NCBI GenBank assembly: GCA_030041545.1
Contig: JASHNQ010000001.1
Location: 1-64,000, forward strand
Direction of reading: 5' to 3'
DNA from: a candidate division FCPU426 bacterium
Lineage (GTDB): Bacteria > Oederibacteriota > Muellerivitia > Muellerivitales > Muellerivitaceae
DNA length: 64,000 nucleotides
In this document: one piece after another, positions 52,312 through 60,446 of the stretch
Position numbering within the stretch: position 1 is the first letter of the stretch
How the letters are laid out: each line of letters starts with the position of its first letter
Made by a program: the position numbers and the translations under genes
The notes under the pieces: generated by a model
The model's database searches: none
Told to the model about the DNA's origin: nothing
The model's input: the letters and a program-made list of their open reading frames with translations, nothing else

Positions 52312-53133
52312 ATGAACCTCCCTAACATTGCCTTGGCGGTTACCGCCCTCCTTTACGCTGCCGGATGTTTTTTTTCCTTCCGTTATTACCGCAGCCTGGA
52401 GGATAGTTTCGACCGGTCCGCCATCCGTTGGCTTTCGGCTGCTTTTTTCCTGCAAGGTCTGGCCCTGGCTGCGGGGTGGGTGGCCCGGGGTTATGCCCCC
52501 TTGGACAGCCTGGAAGGAATCCTTTCGGCCTTTTCCTTTGCCCTGGGTGCGGCGCTTTTAATCGGCCGCCTTAAGACAGCTTTGCCTGTTTTGACCTCCC
52601 TTTTTGCGCCTTTTATCTTCTTTGTGTCCTGCCTGGCCTTCCTGTTTGGGTTGAAACCGGTCCCCCTCATGGATAGCCGCCTCATGACCCTGGGTATGGC
52701 CAGTCATATTATGCTCACTTTCCTAGGTTTTTCCCACTTCACATTAGGATTCGGGATAGGTGTGGCCTATTGGGTGCAGGAAGGCCAGCTGAAATACCAC
52801 CGGATCAAGAATTGGAGCTACCGTCTCCCCGCGCTGGAAGATTTGGACCGGCTCACGGTTTTTTACATCGGTTTGGGGTTCCTTTTCTGGCTGGGGGGGC
52901 TGGGTTTGGGTGCGGTGCAGGCCTTCGAGGTTTGGAACAAACTGCCACTTTCCGACCCGAAGATCGTCGGGTCTTTCCTGGTTTTGATGATTTACGCCGG
53001 TTTTTTCCTCCTGCGGTGGGGGTTCAAGATACACGGTCGCAAATCCATGGTCCTGGTCATGGTGGGTTACGTTCTGGCGCTTTTCACCTTCGTGGGCGTC
53101 CGGGCCTTCCTCAATACGCAACACATCTTCTGA
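52312..53133 (+). CDS. hemX: HemX/CcsA-type cytochrome c assembly membrane protein
   Basis: The 273-residue, eight-helix protein of the CcmC/CcsA superfamily has MASHIMLTFLGFSHFTLGFG and WGFKIHGRKSMVL, a conserved late basic segment. The Trp-rich WWD heme loop of true CcsA is not evident, which favours HemX. It lies directly upstream of hemA, as in the Bacillus hemAXCDBL cluster, where HemX influences HemA level. A heme-handling role at the membrane is likely. Confidence 0.8.
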   Translation: MNLPNIALAVTALLYAAGCFFSFRYYRSLEDSFDRSAIRWLSAAFFLQGLALAAGWVARGYAPLDSLEGILSAFSFALGAALLIGRLKTALPVLTSLFAPFIFFVSCLAFLFGLKPVPLMDSRLMTLGMASHIMLTFLGFSHFTLGFGIGVAYWVQEGQLKYHRIKNWSYRLPALEDLDRLTVFYIGLGFLFWLGGLGLGAVQAFEVWNKLPLSDPKIVGSFLVLMIYAGFFLLRWGFKIHGRKSMVLVMVGYVLALFTFVGVRAFLNTQHIF

Positions 53134-53145
53134 ACCGCAATTATG

Positions 53146-53238
53146 AATTTTGAATGTTGAATTTTATATTGTTGAAAGTTTTCAATCGTAGATTGAAAAC
53201 ATCGTTCATTTAAAATTAAGAATTTAGAATTCAAAATT
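53146..53238. repeat. Intergenic element with AATTTTGAAT/ATTCAAAATT ends
   Basis: AATTTTGAAT (53146-53155) is the exact inverse of ATTCAAAATT (53229-53238). Between them is a perfect 10-bp stem-loop, GTTTTCAATC-GTA-GATTGAAAAC (53178-53200). The element fills most of the hemX-hemA gap and resembles the spacer at 12677-12737. Confidence 0.75.
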
Positions 53239-53254
53239 TCCTTTAGGATGGCTC

Positions 53255-54535
53255 ATGAAGTTCATCGCTTACGGTTTAAACCACGCAACGGCTCCCCTAT
53301 CGGTCCGGGAAAAATACGCGGTGGAGCCGGAAAAGGTCAGGGAGGTGCTGGCCCGGCTTAAACCCCTCGCGCCGGAGGCGGCCTTCCTCTCCACCTGCAA
53401 CCGGGTGGAGTTTTACCTTTCCACGGAAAAGGAAGAGAAATTCCTGGAGGAAATCCGGGAAATCTTGAACCGGCTCCACCGCTTGAAGCCCGCCGAAGTC
53501 AAAAAGTACTTCTATCTTTATGAGGGTCCCCAGGCCTTCCTGCATCTTTTCCGCGTGGCCTCATCGCTGGACTCCATGGTGGTGGGCGAGGCCCAGATCT
53601 TGGGCCAAGTCAAGGAAGCCTACCGGGAGTCCCAAGAAGCTGGAATGGCGGGCGCGACCCTGAATGGCATCTTCCAATGGGCCTTCAGCGCGGCCAAGCG
53701 GGTAAGATCCCAGACGGAGATCGCGAGGATGCCGGTGAACGTTTCCAGCGTGGCCGTGGACCTGGCCAAGAAGATTTTCAGCGTGCTTTCCGAGCATCCC
53801 GCTCTGCTTTTGGGCGCTGGGGAAATGGGTGAGCTAACGGCCAAATACCTGGTGGACGGGGGTGTAAAAGATTTTTTCATCGCCAACCGGACACTGGACA
53901 AGGCGAAGGCGCTAACCGACCGTTTGGGCGGCAAAGCCCTTTCGCTTTCCGAGGGTCTTTCCCGGCTTGGGGAAGTGGACATCCTGCTGACCTCCCTGGG
54001 CGGCGGCTCTTTCATCCTCAAACGTAGCGACCTGGAAGGAGTGATGAAAAACCGAAAGGGACGCTCCCTTTTCGTCATCGACATCGGCGTGCCGAGGAAC
54101 GTGGAGCCCGGGGTGGGAAACCTGGAGTCGGTTTATCTTTATAACATTGACGACCTTTCGGCCATTGCCGAGGCCAACAAGGGCGGGAGGCAAAGGGCGG
54201 TAGAGGATGCCGAGGCCCTCCTGAAGGAAGAAGTGAACCAATTATGCGCCTGGCTCAATGAGAGGGAATTGGCCCCCACGATCATCCGTTTAAGAGGGCA
54301 TTTTGAGGCTGTCCGCGAGGCCAAGTTGCGCGAATTCCTGGAAAAAAACAAAGACCTTCCGGACAAGGAAAAAACGGCCGTCGAGCGGCTGACCCGCGAC
54401 CTGATCGGGAAGCTCCTGCATGACCCCACGGTGAACTTAAAGCAAGTAACCGGCGAGTCCGACCGGTTTGACTACGCGCGCATGTTGAACGATATTTTCC
54501 TGAACCAGGACCATTCCCGGAAGGATCGGGGCTGA
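53255..54535 (+). CDS. hemA: Glutamyl-tRNA reductase
   Basis: The 426-residue protein has LNHATAPLSVREKYA, the catalytic Cys in FLSTCNRVEFYLS, GEAQILGQVKEAY, the NADPH-binding LLLGAGEMGELTAKYL and a C-terminal dimerisation helix. It reduces glutamyl-tRNA to glutamate-1-semialdehyde, the first committed step of the C5 pathway. It is 6 nt before hemC. Confidence 0.97.
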   Translation: MKFIAYGLNHATAPLSVREKYAVEPEKVREVLARLKPLAPEAAFLSTCNRVEFYLSTEKEEKFLEEIREILNRLHRLKPAEVKKYFYLYEGPQAFLHLFRVASSLDSMVVGEAQILGQVKEAYRESQEAGMAGATLNGIFQWAFSAAKRVRSQTEIARMPVNVSSVAVDLAKKIFSVLSEHPALLLGAGEMGELTAKYLVDGGVKDFFIANRTLDKAKALTDRLGGKALSLSEGLSRLGEVDILLTSLGGGSFILKRSDLEGVMKNRKGRSLFVIDIGVPRNVEPGVGNLESVYLYNIDDLSAIAEANKGGRQRAVEDAEALLKEEVNQLCAWLNERELAPTIIRLRGHFEAVREAKLREFLEKNKDLPDKEKTAVERLTRDLIGKLLHDPTVNLKQVTGESDRFDYARMLNDIFLNQDHSRKDRG

Positions 54536-54541
54536 AATCCA

Positions 54542-55477
54542 ATGAGCTTCCTCATCGGCACGCGCGGCAGCCAGTTGGCCCTCGCCCAAGCGGAAAGCGT
54601 CCGGGCCCAAATCGCGGCCCTTTGGCCCCAGGAAGAAGTCCGGTTGGAGATGGTCAAGACCCTGGGGGACAAGATTTCCGCCCGTGAAGCGGAAGAAGAG
54701 GGCGGGGGATCCCCCCAAGGGATTTTTACCAAGGAACTGGATGAGGCCTTGCTGGCCGGGAAAATCCGCGCCGCGATTCACAGCCTGAAGGATGTGCCAA
54801 CTCAATTACCCGCCGGAATACAATTAGGCGTCTTTTTGAAGCGCGAAGATCCCCGCGACGCCTTGATATCCCGGTCGGGGGCCAGGTTTTCCGGCCTACC
54901 GGCCGGGGCCCGCATTGGAACAGGTTCGCCCCGGCGGGAGGCCCAGATCCGAGCCGCGCGTCCTGACCTTAAAGTGCTCCCCTTGAGGGGGAACGTGGAC
55001 ACTCGATTGCGCAAAATGAAGGAAGGGGAATTCGACGCCATCATGCTGGCCGCGGCTGGGTTGAAGCGCTTAGGGCGTGAAAAGGAAGCCACGGAATTAT
55101 TGTCCCCGGAAGTGATGACCCCAGCGCCCGCCCAGGGTGTGCTTGGCGTGACCCTTCGGCAGGACGACGCCGAATTGAAAAAGGCCATCGAGTCGCTGAA
55201 CGACGCACCCACCCGCATTTGCGCCGAGGCCGAGAGGGCCTTTTTGAAGACTTTACAAGGCGGCTGCCGGGTTCCGGTGGGCGCCCTGGCTTCTGCGGAT
55301 GGTTCCAAGCTCACCTTGCGGGGTGTCATTGCCAATCCCAACGGCCAACAAATCCTGCGGGGCCGTATCATGGGATCGGTTGAGAACCCGATGGGTTTGG
55401 GAAACGAGCTGGCCCAACGGTTTTTGCGCGATGGCGCCCTGCAAATCCTCGGTGCTTTTGGCCGTTCCTCTGGGTAA
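54542..55477 (+). CDS. hemC: Hydroxymethylbilane synthase (porphobilinogen deaminase)
   Basis: The 311-residue protein has IGTRGSQLALAQAE, HSLKDVPTQLP, IGTGSPRREAQI and LPLRGNVDTRL, and the cofactor-attachment Cys in LQGGCRVPVGALA, where the dipyrromethane primer binds. It polymerises four porphobilinogens. It is co-transcribed with hemA and cobA-hemD. Confidence 0.97.
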   Translation: MSFLIGTRGSQLALAQAESVRAQIAALWPQEEVRLEMVKTLGDKISAREAEEEGGGSPQGIFTKELDEALLAGKIRAAIHSLKDVPTQLPAGIQLGVFLKREDPRDALISRSGARFSGLPAGARIGTGSPRREAQIRAARPDLKVLPLRGNVDTRLRKMKEGEFDAIMLAAAGLKRLGREKEATELLSPEVMTPAPAQGVLGVTLRQDDAELKKAIESLNDAPTRICAEAERAFLKTLQGGCRVPVGALASADGSKLTLRGVIANPNGQQILRGRIMGSVENPMGLGNELAQRFLRDGALQILGAFGRSSG

Positions 55478-55485
55478 GGGGCATT

Positions 55486-57045
55486 ATGTCCAAAGGAAAA
55501 GTTTATTTGGTCGGTGCCGGGCCAGGCGATCCTGGCCTTTTGACCCTCCGGGGAAAAGAAGTCCTTTCCCAGGCGGATGCGGTGGTTTACGACGCCCTCG
55601 TGCATCCTCGGATCTTGTGCTTCATCCCTGAAAAAGCCCGAAAGATATACCGCGGCAGTCGTGGAAAGAAGGGAGCCCTAAGCCAAGCCCAAATCAACGC
55701 TTTGCTGGTCAAGCTGGCCAAGGAAGGCAAGATGCTTGTAAGGCTCAAGGGAGGCGATCCCTTCGTGTTCGGCCGGGGCGCCGAGGAAATCCTGGAGCTG
55801 GTTAAGAACAAGATTCCGTTCGAGGTGGTGCCGGGCGTTACCTCCGCCATCGCCGTCCCCGCCTACGCGGGCATCCCGGTGACCCACCGCGGCATGAATT
55901 CCTCCTTCACAGTCGTGACCGGCCACGAGGATCCTTTCAAAGATGATACCCAAGTCAACTGGCGGCATTTGGTGAAGGACGAAGGAACCCTAGTGTTCCT
56001 GATGGGACTTCACACGCTTCCCATTCTCTGCGACAGGTTGATGACGGAAGGAAAAGACCCCACGACCCCCGCTGCCGTAATCCAATCCGGGACCACGGCC
56101 CGCCAAAGGACTGTTGTCGGAACACTGGAAACTCTGCCGGGCCTTGTCCAAAAAACCGGCCTTCAACCGCCAGCGACGGTCATCGTAGGCAAGGTCGTTG
56201 AGTTGTCCGGCGATTTGAAATGGTTCGAAAATAAGCCCCTTTTGGGAAAAAGGATACTAGTCACAAGGGGCCGTTCTCCGGTGAATTTTTTGTCCGAACT
56301 GCTGTCCGAGCAGGGTGCGGAAGTCGTTGAGGTTCCGACGATAGAAATACGTCCTCTCCATTTGGATTCGATGGGGAAGGGATATATTCAAAAATTACCT
56401 GAGTATGATTGGTTGGTTTTTAGCAGCTCCAACGCGGTCGAAATCTTCATGGACATCCTTTTTAAGCAAAAAAAGGATCTCCGGCATTTGGGTAAAGTCA
56501 AAACCGCCTGTGTGGGGGAAGCTACGGCCAAAGCCTTAAAGAATTTTGGTATCAGGGCGGATTTGGTTCCTGGTGATTACAAACAGGAAGGATTAGCGAA
56601 ATCACTTCAAAGAGTGCCTTTGGCCGGAAAGCGGGTCCTCTTGGCGAGGGCCCAGAAAGGCCGGGATGTCCTGTTGGATTTCTTGAAAAAGAAAAGGGCG
56701 AAGGTGGATTTATGGCCGCTTTATGAAAACCGCGTTCCGGCGGGCACGGCGGATGGGCTTCGAAATTTTTTCCTGAAGGAGGGCGGAGTGGATTTGCTGA
56801 CCTTTGCCTCCTCCTCGGCCGTAGACCATTTTTATTCGATCTTCAGGCCCGCCGAGAGGAAGAAGTGGTTTGGGAAACTTCCTGCGGCGGTTATCGGGCC
56901 AGTGACGGCCGCTTCGGTGCGTAAATGGGGCGGAAAGGTGGCCGTTCAGCCGAAGAGATACACAACTCAAGATCTTGTGAAGGCGATTTGTAGATGGTCT
57001 AAAAAAATTCCCCACTTTGAAAAAGGGGGGAAGAGGGGGATTTAG
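55486..57045 (+). CDS. cobA-hemD: Fused uroporphyrinogen-III C-methyltransferase / uroporphyrinogen-III synthase
   Basis: In this 519-residue fusion, residues 1-245 form the SAM-dependent methyltransferase (VYLVGAGPGDPGLLTLRG, RLKGGDPFVFGRGAEE, GIPVTHRGMNSS). Residues ~255-505 form HemD (GKRILVTRGRSPV, YDWLVFSSSNAVEIF, LLTFASSSAVDHF, AVIGPVTAASVRKWG). Together they make uroporphyrinogen III and divert some to precorrin-2 for siroheme or cobalamin. The last 13 residues (IPHFEKGGKRGI) are encoded by the left arm of an inserted inverted-repeat element, so the native C-terminus has been replaced. Confidence 0.95.
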   Translation: MSKGKVYLVGAGPGDPGLLTLRGKEVLSQADAVVYDALVHPRILCFIPEKARKIYRGSRGKKGALSQAQINALLVKLAKEGKMLVRLKGGDPFVFGRGAEEILELVKNKIPFEVVPGVTSAIAVPAYAGIPVTHRGMNSSFTVVTGHEDPFKDDTQVNWRHLVKDEGTLVFLMGLHTLPILCDRLMTEGKDPTTPAAVIQSGTTARQRTVVGTLETLPGLVQKTGLQPPATVIVGKVVELSGDLKWFENKPLLGKRILVTRGRSPVNFLSELLSEQGAEVVEVPTIEIRPLHLDSMGKGYIQKLPEYDWLVFSSSNAVEIFMDILFKQKKDLRHLGKVKTACVGEATAKALKNFGIRADLVPGDYKQEGLAKSLQRVPLAGKRVLLARAQKGRDVLLDFLKKKRAKVDLWPLYENRVPAGTADGLRNFFLKEGGVDLLTFASSSAVDHFYSIFRPAERKKWFGKLPAAVIGPVTAASVRKWGGKVAVQPKRYTTQDLVKAICRWSKKIPHFEKGGKRGI

Positions 57046-57485
57046 ATGGTCCGTCGATATAACTCTCAATTAAAACCGAGTTCGCGCCAATTGCGTTCAA
57101 ATATGACGGACGCCGAGAAGTTGTTGTAGTCTAAGCTGCGCGGGAAACAAATTTTAGGTATCCAATTTTATCGTCAAAGGCCCATTGGTAAATACATAGT
57201 CGATTTTTACGCTCCTCTTGTGAAATTGGTCGTTGAGGTGGATGAAGCCAGCACATGGAAAGAATCCATTTTAAAAAAGATGAGAAGCGAGACGATTATT
57301 TAAGAAAGACTGACCTGAAGGTCGTGCGCTTTGACAATTTGCAAGTGTTAAAGCATACTGAAGCGGTCGTTGGAGTCATTTTCAAGGAAGTTTCAAAGAC
57401 TAAATCCCCCCGGATCCAAAGGTCCCCATAGGGAAATACCCCTATGTACCCGCAAAACCAAACGGCCTTTTTCAAAGTGGGGAAT
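57007..57485. mobile_element. 479-bp inverted-repeat element carrying a DUF559 pseudogene
   Basis: ATTCCCCACTTTGAAAAAGG at 57007-57026 is the perfect inverse of 57466-57485 (20 of 20). A second inner pair, GGGGGATTTAG (57035-57045) and CTAAATCCCCC (57400-57410), is also perfect. The element sits between cobA-hemD and hemB, supplies the 3' end of the former and ends 17 nt before the hemB start. Confidence 0.85.
57046..57431 (+). pseudogene. DUF559 (Vsr-like endonuclease fold) gene, nonsense and frameshift
   Basis: The frame begins with ATG 57046: VRRYNSQLKPSSRQLRSNMT, then DAEKLL, and TAG at the place of the usual Trp before SKLRGKQILG, then IQFYRQRPIGKYIVDFYAPL and VKLVVEVDEAS. After the conserved acidic segment the frame shifts, and the remainder (KRDDYLRKTDLKVVRFDNLQ) is in another frame, ending at 57431. 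DUF559 proteins have a restriction-endonuclease-like fold related to very-short-patch repair. This copy cannot make a full protein. Confidence 0.88.
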
Positions 57486-57501
57486 CAAACAAAGGATAGA
57501 A

Positions 57502-58473
57502 ATGCCTTTTCCCACTCAACGCATGCGGCGGTACCGCAAAACCAAGACCCTCCGACGTTTATTTGAGGAAACCCGGCTGGTTCCGTCCGATTTCATCCTT
57601 CCGCTTTTTACCGAAGAAGGCCTCCAGTCGCCCAAACCCATCGCCTCCATGCCAGGGGTGCTGCGGCATAGTCTTTCCTCACTGGCGCGGGAAGCGGCGG
57701 CCGCCCATCGCCTTGGAATCCAGGGTGTCCTTTTATTCGGAATCCCCAAGAAAAAGGACGCAATGGCCAAGGAAGCCCATAACCCGAATGGAGTCATTCA
57801 AAAGGCGGTCAAATTGCTAAAAAGGGAAGAACCGGAATTGGCGGTCATCACCGACGTCTGCGCTTGTGAATACACCTCCCATGGGCATTGCGGCATCCTC
57901 CATGGCGAGGATGTGGACAACGATAAGACACTGGAACTCCTCCAAAAGATCGCCCTCTCCCATGCAACGGCGGGCGCGGATATGGTGGCGCCCTCGGACA
58001 TGATGGACGGGCGAATTCGGGCCATCCGCCAGGCCCTGGACCAAAAGGGCTTTCCCATGACTCCCATCCTGAGTTATGCAGCCAAGTTTTCCACTTGTTT
58101 TTACGGCCCTTTCCGAGATGCGGTGGATTCAGCACCGGCCTTTGGAGACCGGAAAACCTACCAGATGCCGGCCTCCAATTCCAGAGAAGCCATGAGGGAG
58201 ATACAGCTTGATATTGAGGAAGGCGCGGATGCGGTCATGGTCAAGCCCGCCCTGACAGCTTTGGACATCATTACCAAGGCCCGGTGGCGCTTCCAGCTTC
58301 CCCTTTGGGCCTACCATGTTTCGGGGGAATACACCATGGTCAAGGCGGCGGGGAAGATGGGCTGGCTCAACGAGGAAACCGCCATGGCCGAAAGCCTTTT
58401 GGCCATCAAAAGGGCCGGCGCTGACCGGATCATCACCTATTGGGCAAAAGAAGCCGCAAGATTATTCAAATAA
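57502..58473 (+). CDS. hemB: Delta-aminolevulinic acid dehydratase (porphobilinogen synthase)
   Basis: The 323-residue protein has Zn-type ligands in DVCACEYTSHGHCG, catalytic lysines in LSYAAKFSTCFYGPFRD and VMVKPALTALD, and GEYTMVKAA. It condenses two ALA molecules to porphobilinogen. ATG at 57502 (AAAGGATA upstream) gives the expected N-terminus. The frame is open further upstream only because of the inserted element. It follows that element by 16 nt, so its translation now depends on a spacer partly made of foreign sequence. Confidence 0.96.
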   Translation: MPFPTQRMRRYRKTKTLRRLFEETRLVPSDFILPLFTEEGLQSPKPIASMPGVLRHSLSSLAREAAAAHRLGIQGVLLFGIPKKKDAMAKEAHNPNGVIQKAVKLLKREEPELAVITDVCACEYTSHGHCGILHGEDVDNDKTLELLQKIALSHATAGADMVAPSDMMDGRIRAIRQALDQKGFPMTPILSYAAKFSTCFYGPFRDAVDSAPAFGDRKTYQMPASNSREAMREIQLDIEEGADAVMVKPALTALDIITKARWRFQLPLWAYHVSGEYTMVKAAGKMGWLNEETAMAESLLAIKRAGADRIITYWAKEAARLFK

Positions 58474-58483
58474 ACGAAAATTC

Positions 58484-59782
58484 ATGCCCAAACCTTTCAA
58501 AACCGACCAATCCCAAAAACAATTCCAGATTGCCCAGGAGCACCTGGTTGGTGGAGTCAACAGCCCTGTCCGGGCCTTTAAAAGCGTTGGCGGCACGCCC
58601 ATTTTCTTCGCACGGGGCAAAGGTCCTTATCTTATCGATGTGGACGGCAACCGTTACCTGGATTTGGTGGGCTCCTGGGGTCCGCTGATCCTGGGCCACG
58701 CGGACACTGCCGTACTTAACCTTGTGCGGCGAACCCTTCGCAAGGGTTTTACCTTCGGCGCTCCCTCCACCCTGGAAACCCAACTCGCCATCTTGGTCAA
58801 AAAAGCCTTTCCTTCCATTGAGAAAGTCCGCTTTGTCAGTTCCGGCACCGAATCCGTCTTGAGTGTCTTGCGGCTGGCGCGGGCCGCTACCCGAAAAAAA
58901 CGGATCATTAAATTCGACGGCTGTTACCACGGCCATGGCGACAGCCTGCTGGTGGCGGCGGGAAGCGGGGCCGCGACCTTGGGACTGCCGGACAGCCCCG
59001 GCGTGCCTGAGGAATTCACTTCGCTTACCTTGAGCCTTCCTTACAACGATTTGGCTTCGGTGGAATCGGCCTTTTCCAAATACAACGACATTGCGGCAGT
59101 CATTGTGGAACCGGTCGCCGGCAACATGGGACTGGTGCCGCCAAAGCAAGGTTTCCTCCAAGGACTGAGGGATTTGACGTCTAAAAATCAAGCCCTTCTC
59201 ATCTTTGATGAGGTCATGACGGGTTTCCGAGTGGCATTCGGAGGGGCCCAGGAGCTTTACGGCATCAAGCCGGATTTGACTACCTTGGGTAAAATCCTCG
59301 GCGGGGGAATGCCCGTGGGGGCTTATGGCGGCAGGGGGGATCTCATGGCGCAAGTGGCGCCGGAAGGTCCCGTTTACCAGGCGGGTACCCTTTCCGGAAA
59401 TCCCGTGGCCATGGCCGCAGGAATCGCCACCCTCAAACAACTGGCCGATCGGGTTTTTTACCGGCAGTTGGAGGAAAACGCGGCGTTCGTGGAGGAAGGC
59501 GTCACAAGGGCGATCCCAAAAACGGGTGTATCGGCGGTTTTTCAGAGGGTTGGCAGCATGGCGACTTTGTTCTTTTGTCCACGCGCCGTGAAAAACTACG
59601 CCCAAGCCAAAGATTGTAACCGCAAGAAATACGCCTCGTTTTTTTGGGCCATGGCCCGGAGGGGTGTTTATATCCCTCCTTCCCAATTTGAAGCTTGGTT
59701 TTTTTCCGGCGCATTGGCGAAGGAGCATTTGAAGAAAATCCTCAAGTCCATCGAGGATAGCTTAAAGGAGACCGCAGGTTAA
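58484..59782 (+). CDS. hemL: Glutamate-1-semialdehyde 2,1-aminomutase
   Basis: The 432-residue PLP enzyme has GGVNSPVRAFKSVGG, FVSSGTESVLSVLRLARA, DGCYHGHGDSLLVAAGSG, IFDEVMTGFRVA and the PLP lysine in TTLGKILGGGMPVGAYGG. The usual FVNSGTEA/M reads FVSSGTESV, a mild variation. It converts GSA to 5-aminolevulinate and completes the C5 branch with HemA. It lies 10 nt after hemB as the last hem gene. ATG at 58484 matches the family start. Confidence 0.95.
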   Translation: MPKPFKTDQSQKQFQIAQEHLVGGVNSPVRAFKSVGGTPIFFARGKGPYLIDVDGNRYLDLVGSWGPLILGHADTAVLNLVRRTLRKGFTFGAPSTLETQLAILVKKAFPSIEKVRFVSSGTESVLSVLRLARAATRKKRIIKFDGCYHGHGDSLLVAAGSGAATLGLPDSPGVPEEFTSLTLSLPYNDLASVESAFSKYNDIAAVIVEPVAGNMGLVPPKQGFLQGLRDLTSKNQALLIFDEVMTGFRVAFGGAQELYGIKPDLTTLGKILGGGMPVGAYGGRGDLMAQVAPEGPVYQAGTLSGNPVAMAAGIATLKQLADRVFYRQLEENAAFVEEGVTRAIPKTGVSAVFQRVGSMATLFFCPRAVKNYAQAKDCNRKKYASFFWAMARRGVYIPPSQFEAWFFSGALAKEHLKKILKSIEDSLKETAG

Positions 59783-59865
59783 TAAGGGGGATGAGAAGCG
59801 GGTTAAATTTGTCGGTACAAGGCCTGAAAATCTTGGTAAACTTTGGTCATTCCCGGAGGTATCGC

Positions 59866-60444
59866 GTGAAAAAGCAAAGGTTGTATTTGCTTCTGCCAGC
59901 GGTTTTCACGCTGGTTTTGGCTTTTTCAGCCATTGGCAGCCGCTCCTTGGCCGATACCGAAATCGACTTGAGCGCTTTGGACGCTCCCACTCCCACCGTT
60001 GCGGCCGCTCCGGCCGCCACTCCAACCCTCGTGGCGGCCCCCCCTTTAGCCACTCCTACGCCTGCGTCCAACGCAATCGAGTTGGAAGAAAACACCCAGC
60101 CTGCCACTCAAACCGCTCCCCAACCCACCCCCACAGTGTACGAAGTCCATGGGGTTTTAAAAATGAAAGACGTATATGACGCGGGCAAGAAAGCCTACCA
60201 AGAACAGGATTACGACCAGGCCATTCGTTACTGGAAGAAGGCCGTTACCATGAAAGATCCCTACACCCCAAAATTTTATTACGCGGAGGCCTATTCTATG
60301 CTGGGCATCATTTACCAGTACCATATCATCCATTATGGCCACGCTTACCGTTGTTACCGGGCGGCCTTAAAGTATGAGCGGCACAACCCAACCGCCCGCA
60401 AACATATAAGGCAGGTTTACAAATACCGCAATCGGAAGGACTGA
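59866..60444 (+). CDS. Secreted Pro/Thr-rich TPR protein
   Basis: The 192-residue protein has a GTG start 6 nt after GGAGG. The N-terminal signal or anchor helix (LYLLLPAVFTLVLAFSAIGS) is followed by a ~65-residue Ala/Pro/Thr-rich linker (APTPTVAAAPAATPTLVAAP) and a C-terminal TPR pair (AGKKAYQEQDYDQAIRYWKK; AYSMLGIIYQYHIIHYGHAY). It is probably a periplasmic or surface scaffold. Its TPR part is similar to that of the next protein. Confidence 0.75.
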   Translation: MKKQRLYLLLPAVFTLVLAFSAIGSRSLADTEIDLSALDAPTPTVAAAPAATPTLVAAPPLATPTPASNAIELEENTQPATQTAPQPTPTVYEVHGVLKMKDVYDAGKKAYQEQDYDQAIRYWKKAVTMKDPYTPKFYYAEAYSMLGIIYQYHIIHYGHAYRCYRAALKYERHNPTARKHIRQVYKYRNRKD

Positions 60445-60446
60445 TT

